7,327 bases of DNA, taken from Longimicrobium sp. GTDB lineage: Bacteria; Gemmatimonadota; Gemmatimonadetes; Longimicrobiales; Longimicrobiaceae. The notes below the pieces were generated by a model that was given only the letters and a program-made list of their open reading frames with translations, had not been told where the DNA came from and ran no database searches. The DNA lies in assembly GCA_030446945.1 (NCBI GenBank), contig JAUJMI010000093.1, positions 1-7,327 on the forward strand, written 5' to 3'. Below are positions 1-4,912 of the stretch, piece after piece (positions within the stretch are counted from its first letter, which is position 1; every line of letters starts with the position of its first letter). A program made the position numbers and the translations under genes.

Positions 1-235
1 GCGCGAAGAGGTAGGCGATGTTCACGTTCCCCACCACGTCGCGCCCCATCGCCCGCGGGAAGTAACCCACGAGCACCGGCAGCGCGAAGTAGTAGACCAC
101 GAAGAAGAGCGTGGCGGGGAGGATGAAGCGGCGCTTGGCGGCCACCAGCGCGCGGAACTCGGGGTCGCTCTCCAGCCGCGCCCAGGCATCGGCGGTGAGC
201 ACGTCGGGCGGCGGCGGTGTGGACGGACCTGTCAT
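1..235 (-). CDS. DUF485 family inner-membrane protein, N-terminal part (partial)
   Basis: This minus-strand gene starts at the ATG complementary to 233-235 and runs off the left edge, leaving 78 visible codons. The protein opens with a Pro-rich tail (MTGPSTPPPPDVL), then an amphipathic stretch ending in AAKRRFILP, a hydrophobic segment at about residues 37-56 (LFFVVYYFALPVLVGY), a short polar loop, and the start of a second membrane segment at VGNVNIAYLFA. The order 'L-x-x-x-(K/R)RRF-x-x-P, membrane helix, GxVNxAY' is the DUF485 (YjcH-like) pattern. These proteins are about 100 residues long with two helices, so roughly the last quarter is missing. In many bacteria the next gene downstream is a sodium/solute symporter of the acetate permease ActP type; here that gene would lie beyond the window. 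The molecular role of DUF485 is not established. The Shine-Dalgarno signal is weak (GGGG a few bases upstream). The family call is made from recalled motifs. Confidence 0.8.
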   Translation of the reverse strand, partial: MTGPSTPPPPDVLTADAWARLESDPEFRALVAAKRRFILPATLFFVVYYFALPVLVGYFPRAMGRDVVGNVNIAYLFA

Positions 236-558
236 GGAGAGACCCCGGGGTGTTAGGGAACAGGGAACAGCCTGCGAGTGCGTAGCGCGAATCGGGTCGG
301 GTGGTGGGACGTTAGACCGGGGCGCGCGCGTTGACAAGGGGCCGCGGCGGGGGGCATTCTCCCCGCACACCATCGGCGGAGGGGTTGGGGGATGACGGTG
401 GTCTGATCTGGGTGGCCACCAACCAGGCTCTCCAGTCCGGGCTGATCCTGGTTTCTACGACGGGACTCACGCGGAGGCGCGGAGACGCGGAGGAGAGCAC
501 GCGAATTTTTCCGCGTCCCCGCGTGAGCCCTGCTGTCCTTTGGATGGAGAGGGGAACG
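236..558. other. Divergent intergenic region without a convincing gene
   Basis: This stretch separates the start codons of the DUF485 gene (minus) and mqnA (plus), so it should carry both promoters. The plus strand has a perfect TTGACA at 331-336, with only a poor -10 match (CATTCT, 355-360, 18-base spacer). On the minus strand the overlapping TTGTCA (332-337) lies 15 bases from TCTAAC (311-316), which could serve the DUF485 gene. Both are weak. A perfect palindrome GGTGGCCACC is at 411-420, followed by a 7-base inverted repeat AACCAGG (421-427) / CCTGGTT (447-453). CTGATCTGG (403-411) recurs almost exactly as CTGATCCTGG (442-451). The right part holds the octamer hairpin annotated separately. 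Reading frames are open across this region on both strands, but this is expected at this GC content, and I recognise no protein motif in them. Confidence 0.6.
466..527. repeat. Octamer-based inverted repeat (possible interspersed palindromic element)
   Basis: The left arm contains three back-to-back octamers, ACGCGGAG (469-476), GCGCGGAG (477-484) and ACGCGGAG (485-492). The right arm, read on the opposite strand, carries two degenerate copies (ACGCGGGG, ACGCGGAA). The outer arms CTCACGCGG (466-474) and CCGCGTGAG (519-527) are exact complements, and so are the inner arms GACGCGGA (484-491) and TCCGCGTC (510-517). About one octamer is looped out on the left. The apical loop of about 18 bases includes AATTTTT (504-510). 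The element ends 31 bases before the mqnA start. Similar 'ACGCGGAGRCGCGGAG' palindromes recur, as far as I remember, between genes in Longimicrobium-like genomes, and look-alike octamers occur in cyanobacteria. Only one copy is in this window, so its status as a dispersed family is inference. It could act as an RNA hairpin in the mqnA leader. Confidence 0.65.
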
Positions 559-1377
559 ATGGAGAGGGCGCTCAGGCTGGGGCACATCACGTACAGCAAC
601 TGCTTTCCTGTGCACGCCGGGATCCTGGACGGCGGGCTGGGGGCGGGGCTCTCGGTGGTGGAGGGGGTGCCCTCGGAGTTGAACGGGATGCTGGAGAGGG
701 GGGAGATCGACGTGGCGCCTTCTTCGAGCATCGAGTTCGCGCGGCACCCGGATGCTTATGGGATCATGCCGGAGCTGGTGATCGGGTCGCGGGGGCCGGT
801 GAGGAGCATCCTCTTCCTGGCGCGCCGCCCGGCGGAGTCGCTGGACGGCGCGCGGGTGGCGGTCCCCACCGCGTCCGCCACCTCGGTGGTGCTGCTCAGG
901 GTGCTGCTGCGCACCCGCTGGGGGGTGGAGCCCAGCTTCCACTGGTTCGACCAGGCGCGCGACGACCCGTTCGCCGGCGGGGCGGACGCGGCGCTCTTCA
1001 TCGGCGACGTGGCGCTGCGCGGCGGGCTGCACCCGGCCCTCCCCTTTCGCTTCGACCTGGGGGAGGTGTGGTGGCAGCAGACGGGGCTCCCCTTCGCCTT
1101 CGCCGTCTGGCAGGTGGCGGGGGGCAGCCCTGACGCCCTGCGCCGCCTGCACCGCACCCTGGTGGCCTCGCGCGAGTACGGCGCGCGCAGCCGCGCGGAG
1201 CTGGCGGTGCGCTGGGGGCCGCACTTCGGCTTCGAGCCCGCTTTCCTGGAGCGCTACTGGGGTGACCTCGCCTTCGACCTCGATCCGCGCATGATCGATG
1301 GGCTTCAGGCATTCTATGCCCTCGCCGCCGAGATCGGCGAGATCCCGCGGATTCCGGAGCTGCGCTGGGCCGTGTGA
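559..1377 (+). CDS. mqnA: Chorismate dehydratase MqnA (futalosine menaquinone pathway)
   Basis: MqnA removes water from chorismate to give 3-[(1-carboxyvinyl)oxy]benzoate, the first committed step of the futalosine route to menaquinone, in the cytoplasm. The 272-residue product has the family length and its landmarks: the N-terminal RLGHITYSNCFPVH (6-19), GVPSELNGML (36-45), the DVAPSSSIEFAR block (51-62), PTASATSVVLLRVLL (103-117), DAALFIGDVAL (143-153) and the hallmark WWQQTGLPFAFAVW (171-184). The fold is of the periplasmic-binding-protein type, but no signal peptide is present, as expected. I chose ATG 559 because GGAGAGGGG (546-554) sits just upstream as a Shine-Dalgarno signal; an in-frame ATG at 544 would add only MERGT, and its first bases overlap that signal. 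The frame stays open further upstream into the repeat region, but this has no family similarity. No mqnB, mqnC, mqnD or mqnE is in view, so the rest of the pathway must lie elsewhere. Confidence 0.93.
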   Translation: MERALRLGHITYSNCFPVHAGILDGGLGAGLSVVEGVPSELNGMLERGEIDVAPSSSIEFARHPDAYGIMPELVIGSRGPVRSILFLARRPAESLDGARVAVPTASATSVVLLRVLLRTRWGVEPSFHWFDQARDDPFAGGADAALFIGDVALRGGLHPALPFRFDLGEVWWQQTGLPFAFAVWQVAGGSPDALRRLHRTLVASREYGARSRAELAVRWGPHFGFEPAFLERYWGDLAFDLDPRMIDGLQAFYALAAEIGEIPRIPELRWAV

Positions 1378-1378
1378 T

Positions 1379-1412
1379 CCCGGCCCCGTGCAGTGCCGGG
1401 CCGTCTTGTATT
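1379..1412 (+). terminator. Probable rho-independent terminator after mqnA
   Basis: The sequence one base past the mqnA stop can fold into a GC-rich hairpin. CGGCCC (1381-1386) pairs with GGGCCG (1398-1403) around an 11-base loop and is followed directly by TCTTGTATT, a modest T-rich tail. An alternative register pairs CCCGGC (1379-1384) with GCCGGG (1395-1400). The short stem and interrupted T tract make it a weak intrinsic terminator, but its position right after the stop and before a 110-base gap supports the call. It would separate mqnA from the hydrolase genes downstream. Confidence 0.45.
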
Positions 1413-1415
1413 CCC

Positions 1416-1445
1416 TTGCGGGGCATGGAACGCGAACGGTATCGT
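1416..1445 (+). promoter_or_regulatory. Weak candidate promoter for the hydrolase cluster
   Basis: TTGCGG (1416-1421) and TATCGT (1440-1445) are spaced by 18 bases and match the housekeeping consensus at 3 of 6 and 4 of 6 positions. Transcription would start near 1452 and give a leader of about 70 bases before the ATG at 1523. It is the best match I see in the gap between mqnA and the lipoprotein gene, but similar matches can occur by chance. Confidence 0.2.
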
Positions 1446-1522
1446 TGCATTTGCCTGCCCGACATTCCGGAACTGGAAACGAATGCCGGCCACACCCGTG
1501 CTCGCACTTTTCAGGAGGGTGA

Positions 1523-2647
1523 ATGTTCCGGTTTCTCCGCTGGGCCGCCGTAGGGCACACGGTCAGCCTGGCCGCACTGGCCTGCTCGCTGAGCGCCTGC
1601 TCGGCAGGCACGCGTCCGCCCGCCGGTGCGCCCACCGGGACCGACCGGCCTCGGCAGACCGTGCGGATGGACCCCGCGCGTGCCGCCGCGCTGTACGTGA
1701 GCAACCGGCCCGAAGACCACCCCCAGGCGAACTTCGCGCGCCAGCGCGCGGCCAAGGCGCGCACGGACAGCATCTACGAAGCGCGCAGCCGCGGCGTGAT
1801 GTCGTTCAGCAAGATCTCGTACAGGAGCGGCGTGGACGGGATGGAGATCCCGGCGTACCTGTTCGCTCCCCTCCAGCCCACGGGCGCGCGCGCCCACGCC
1901 GCGCTGGTGTGGGTGCACGGAGGGGTGCACGGGAACTGGACGGAGAGCTACCTGCCGTTCGTGAAAGAAGCCGTGCAGCGCGGGTACGTCATCGTCGCCC
2001 CGGAATACCGCGGGAGCACCGGGTACGGCGCCGCCCACTACAACGCGATCGACTACGGCGGCATGGAGGTCGATGACGTCCTCTCCGCGTACGACCACCT
2101 GAAGACGCTGCCCTACGTGGACCCGGAGCGCGTGGGGGTGATGGGGTGGAGCCATGGAGGCTTCATCGCCGCGCACCTCCTCTTCCGCGGCGCGACTCCC
2201 TTCAAGGCCGGCGCGGCGATCGTCCCCGTGACCAACCTCCTCTTCCGCCTCTCGTACAAGGGCCCGGCGTACCAGCGGAGCTTCGCCACCCAGGAGGGGC
2301 TGCGGGGGCTCCCATTCGAGCGGCGGGAGGAATACGTGAGGCGCTCGCCCTACTACCACGTGGACAGCCTGCGCACGCCGATCCTGGTGCACGTGGCGAC
2401 CAACGACACGGACGTCAACTTCGAGGAAGCGCGGCCGCTGATCGACGCCCTGATCGCGCGCAAGCCGCAGCTGGCCGAGACCCGGATCTACGTGAACCCC
2501 GCGCCGGGCCCGGCGAGCGGCGGCCATACCTTCAGCCGCCGCGTAGACCCGAATACTCTGGAGCGCGACGACTCGCCCGAGCAGATCGACTCGTGGAACC
2601 GCACGTGGGCCTTCTTCGAAAAGTGGCTCCGGCCCGGAACGAGGTAG
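1523..2647 (+). CDS. Lipoprotein with stand-alone S9-type prolyl oligopeptidase/alpha-beta hydrolase domain
   Basis: This is a predicted membrane-anchored serine hydrolase, probably a peptidase or esterase acting outside the cytoplasm. The 374-residue product begins with a charged n-region, a hydrophobic stretch and a lipobox LSAC, so Cys26 should be lipidated. A low-complexity linker (27-50) and a helical segment precede the hydrolase domain from about residue 105. Visible motifs are the oxyanion-side WVHGG (130-134), APEYRGSTGYG (159-169), the nucleophile elbow GWSHGG with Ser210, Asp295 in NDTDV, and His335 in GGHTF, giving a complete Ser-Asp-His triad in S9 order. Full-length S9 enzymes carry an N-terminal beta-propeller; there is no room for one here, so this is a catalytic-domain-only form, and substrate access may be less restricted. 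AGGAGGG (1513-1519) lies 3 bases before the ATG and fixes the start. The gene leads a probable three-gene unit. A carbohydrate or ester substrate cannot be excluded. Confidence 0.85.
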   Translation: MFRFLRWAAVGHTVSLAALACSLSACSAGTRPPAGAPTGTDRPRQTVRMDPARAAALYVSNRPEDHPQANFARQRAAKARTDSIYEARSRGVMSFSKISYRSGVDGMEIPAYLFAPLQPTGARAHAALVWVHGGVHGNWTESYLPFVKEAVQRGYVIVAPEYRGSTGYGAAHYNAIDYGGMEVDDVLSAYDHLKTLPYVDPERVGVMGWSHGGFIAAHLLFRGATPFKAGAAIVPVTNLLFRLSYKGPAYQRSFATQEGLRGLPFERREEYVRRSPYYHVDSLRTPILVHVATNDTDVNFEEARPLIDALIARKPQLAETRIYVNPAPGPASGGHTFSRRVDPNTLERDDSPEQIDSWNRTWAFFEKWLRPGTR

Positions 2648-2658
2648 GCGCAGGGCGT

Positions 2659-2679
2659 CCGGCGCAGCTCGCCCGCCGG
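2659..2679 (+). repeat. Small inverted repeat between the two S9 genes
   Basis: CCGGCG (2659-2664) and CGCCGG (2674-2679) are exact complements around a 9-base loop, in the 59-base gap between the lipoprotein gene and the full-length S9 peptidase gene. No T-rich tail follows, so it is not a standard intrinsic terminator. It could stabilise a processed mRNA end or be chance structure in GC-rich DNA. Confidence 0.3.
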
Positions 2680-2706
2680 CTCCCACTCTCCACCCCAGGG
2701 AGACAG

Positions 2707-4854
2707 ATGTCCGCACTCACCACCCGGGCGCCCCTCGGCGTCCTCCTCCTGCCACTCCTGCTCGGCGCCGTTCCCGCGGCCGCGCAGGCGCCCGGATTCA
2801 CGCTGGAGCAGATCAGGAGCTATCCGTTTCCCAACGAGCTGGTGGCCGCGCCCACGGGCTCGAAGCTGGCCTGGGTCTTCAACGAGCAGGGCCGGCGCAA
2901 CGTGTGGGTGGCGGAGGGGCCGGACTTCAGGGCACGACGGGTGACCGGCTACAAGGCGGACGACGGACAGGAGCTGACGAGCGTGCAGCTCTCGCCCGAC
3001 GGCCGCTATGTGGTCTATGTGCGTGGCGGGGAGCACGGCTCCAACTGGGACGAAGCGGTGATCGTCAACCCCGCGTCGATGCCGGTGCCCCCCAAGGTGC
3101 AGATCATGGCGGCGCCCTTTGCGGGGGGCGAGCCCCGGGTGCTCGCCGAGGGCGACGAGCCCCGGGTCTCGCCGCGAGGGGACGTGGTCGCCTTCCTCAG
3201 GGAGCGGCAGATCTGGGTGGTGCCGATCGACGGCTCCGCGCCCGCCCGCCGCCTGCTCACGGCCCGCGGGGACAACGGCGGTCTGCAGTGGTCGCCCGAC
3301 GGCTCGCGGCTCGCCTTCGTATCCGACCGCGGCACCCACTCCTTGGTCGGAGTCTTCACGAACGACTCCACGCCCATCGTCTGGCTTGCCCCCTCCACCT
3401 CGCGCGACGGGAGCGCGCGCTGGTCGCCGGACGGGCGGCGGATCGCCTTCGTGCGCCGCGCCGGCACGGGGGGCGCCCCCGACTCGATCCTCGCGCCGCG
3501 CCACCTGCCCTGGGCAATCTGGACCGCGGACGCCGCTACGGGGAGCGCACGGCAGCTGTGGAAGGCGCCGGCCACGTTGCGCGGCTCCGTGCCGGGCACG
3601 CATGGGGGCACCAACCTGCACTGGGCCGCGGGCGGGCGCATCGTTTTCCTGTCGTACATGGACGGATGGCCGCACCTGTACTCGATCCCAGAGAGCGGGG
3701 GCGAGCCGCTGCTGCTCACCCCGGGAAGCTACATGGCCGAGCACGTACGGCTGAGCCCGGACCGCCGTTTCCTGGTCTTTGCCGGAAATACGGGGAGCGA
3801 CCCGCACGACATCGACCGACGCCACGTGGTGCGGGTACCCGTGGACCGGGCCGCTGCGGAGGTGCTCACAAGTGGGAGCGGGCTGGAGTGGTCCCCGGCC
3901 GTCACTGGAGACGGGCAGACGATCGCCTTCCTGGGCGCCACGGCGCAACGCCCGCCGCTCCCCGCGGTGCTGCCGGCCGGGGGCGGACGGGTGCGCTGGG
4001 TGGCCGAGGACCGCATCCCCGCCGGCTTCCCCGCGGCGCGCCTGGTGACGCCCCGCCCCGTGGTCTACCGCTCGCCGGACGGGGTGGCGGTGCACGCGCA
4101 GCTCTTCGAGCAGCCGGGCGGCGCGGGCCGCAAGCCGGCGATCGTGTACGTGCACGGCGGACCCCCGCGCCAGATGCTGCTCGGCTGGCACTACTCTGAT
4201 TACTACTCCAACGCGTACGCGCTCAACCAGTACCTGGCGAGCCGCGGCTTCGTCGTCCTCTCCATCAACTACCGGCTGGGGATAGGGTACGGGTACGACT
4301 TCCACCGCCCGCGGGGCGCCGGCGCGCAGGGCGCCGCGGAGTACCTGGACGTGCGCGCGGCCGGGGAGTACCTGCGCTCCCTTCCCCAGGTGGACCCGGC
4401 GCGCGTCGGGATCTACGGCGGCTCCTACGGGGGCTACCTCACGGCGCTGGCGCTGGGCCGCAACTCGGATCTCTTCGCCGCCGGGGTGGACATCCACGGC
4501 GTGCACGACATGACCACCGAACGTGCGCGCGGAATGCTCAACCGCGAGCGCTTCGAGGAGGCGCCGGACGTCGCCCGCGCGCTGCAGGTGGCCTGGAGCT
4601 CATCGCCGGTGTACTCCGTGCGGAGCTGGAAGTCGCCGGTCCTGCTGATCCACGGCGACGACGACCGCAACGTGCGCTTTGCCCAGACCGTGGACCTCGC
4701 CCGGCGCCTGGAGGCCGCGGGGGTGCCCTTCGAAGAGCTGGTAATCCCCGACGACACGCATCACTGGATGCGGTACGAGAACGCGCTGCGGGTGAACGCC
4801 GCGACGGCGGACTTCTTCGAGCGCAAGCTGGGGGGCGGCCGTGTGCGCCCGTAG
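2707..4854 (+). CDS. Secreted S9 family peptidase (dipeptidyl/acylaminoacyl-peptidase type) with beta-propeller
   Basis: The predicted product is an exported serine peptidase of the prolyl oligopeptidase family, which typically trims short peptides, often near their N terminus. The 715-residue protein starts with a Sec signal peptide (APLGVLLLPLLLGAVPAAAQA), with cleavage likely after residue 26 or 28. Residues about 30-430 form a beta-propeller with PD40/TolB-like blades, seen as SPDG or close variants at 96, 155, 196, 240, 350 and 396. The catalytic domain (about 440-715) has VYVHGGPP (480-487), INYRLGIGYG, the nucleophile elbow GGSYGG with Ser573, HGDDDRNV with Asp653 as the likely acid, and DDTHHW with His685 as the likely base. 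The length is normal for the subfamily. ATG 2707 was chosen because it begins the signal peptide and follows AGGGAG (2697-2702); the frame is open much further upstream, but that overlaps the preceding gene. The exact cleavage preference is not readable. Confidence 0.92.
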   Translation: MSALTTRAPLGVLLLPLLLGAVPAAAQAPGFTLEQIRSYPFPNELVAAPTGSKLAWVFNEQGRRNVWVAEGPDFRARRVTGYKADDGQELTSVQLSPDGRYVVYVRGGEHGSNWDEAVIVNPASMPVPPKVQIMAAPFAGGEPRVLAEGDEPRVSPRGDVVAFLRERQIWVVPIDGSAPARRLLTARGDNGGLQWSPDGSRLAFVSDRGTHSLVGVFTNDSTPIVWLAPSTSRDGSARWSPDGRRIAFVRRAGTGGAPDSILAPRHLPWAIWTADAATGSARQLWKAPATLRGSVPGTHGGTNLHWAAGGRIVFLSYMDGWPHLYSIPESGGEPLLLTPGSYMAEHVRLSPDRRFLVFAGNTGSDPHDIDRRHVVRVPVDRAAAEVLTSGSGLEWSPAVTGDGQTIAFLGATAQRPPLPAVLPAGGGRVRWVAEDRIPAGFPAARLVTPRPVVYRSPDGVAVHAQLFEQPGGAGRKPAIVYVHGGPPRQMLLGWHYSDYYSNAYALNQYLASRGFVVLSINYRLGIGYGYDFHRPRGAGAQGAAEYLDVRAAGEYLRSLPQVDPARVGIYGGSYGGYLTALALGRNSDLFAAGVDIHGVHDMTTERARGMLNRERFEEAPDVARALQVAWSSSPVYSVRSWKSPVLLIHGDDDRNVRFAQTVDLARRLEAAGVPFEELVIPDDTHHWMRYENALRVNAATADFFERKLGGGRVRP

Positions 4855-4855
4855 C

Positions 4856-4868
4856 GCAGGTCACCTGC
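4856..4868 (+). repeat. Short palindrome just after the S9 peptidase stop codon
   Basis: GCAGGT (4856-4861) and ACCTGC (4863-4868) are exact complements flanking a single base. As RNA it would form at best a 5-bp stem with a 3-base loop. No T tract follows, so it is not a convincing terminator and does not argue against read-through into the acylase gene. It could equally be a DNA-binding site or chance. Confidence 0.25.
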
Positions 4869-4912
4869 TGAGCGACGGCGCCTCCGCACCACGACCCTCT
4901 AGCAAAGGCATC

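Noticed and set aside
111..395. Plus-strand open frame of 94 codons opposite the DUF485 gene
   Set aside because: It is antisense to the DUF485 start region and rich in Gly/Arg/Ser with no motif; no ribosome site supports it.
466..527. CRISPR-like or tandem-repeat array interpretation of the octamer region
   Set aside because: The octamers are directly contiguous without spacers and form one palindrome, so this is not a CRISPR array.
331..558. Upstream extension of the mqnA frame to an ATG-like start near 331
   Set aside because: The added residues come from the intergenic repeat region, have no MqnA similarity, and the ATG at 559 has a strong ribosome site. The bases at 331 are TTG.
253..1773. 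Minus-strand open frame of 506 codons opposite mqnA
   Set aside because: It is the antisense shadow of mqnA and its flanks in GC-rich DNA. The translation is Arg/Pro/His-rich low-complexity sequence with no recognisable motif, while the plus strand has unambiguous MqnA signatures.
2146..2706. Upstream extension of the S9 peptidase frame to an ATG at 2146 (902 residues)
   Set aside because: The extension overlaps the lipoprotein gene in another frame and would bury the clear signal peptide that begins at 2707, which has its own AGGGAG ribosome site.
2488..4506. Minus-strand open frame of 672 codons opposite the S9 peptidase
   Set aside because: It is antisense to a gene with a signal peptide, propeller blades and a catalytic triad. 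The shadow product is Arg/His/Val/Gly-rich with no domain.
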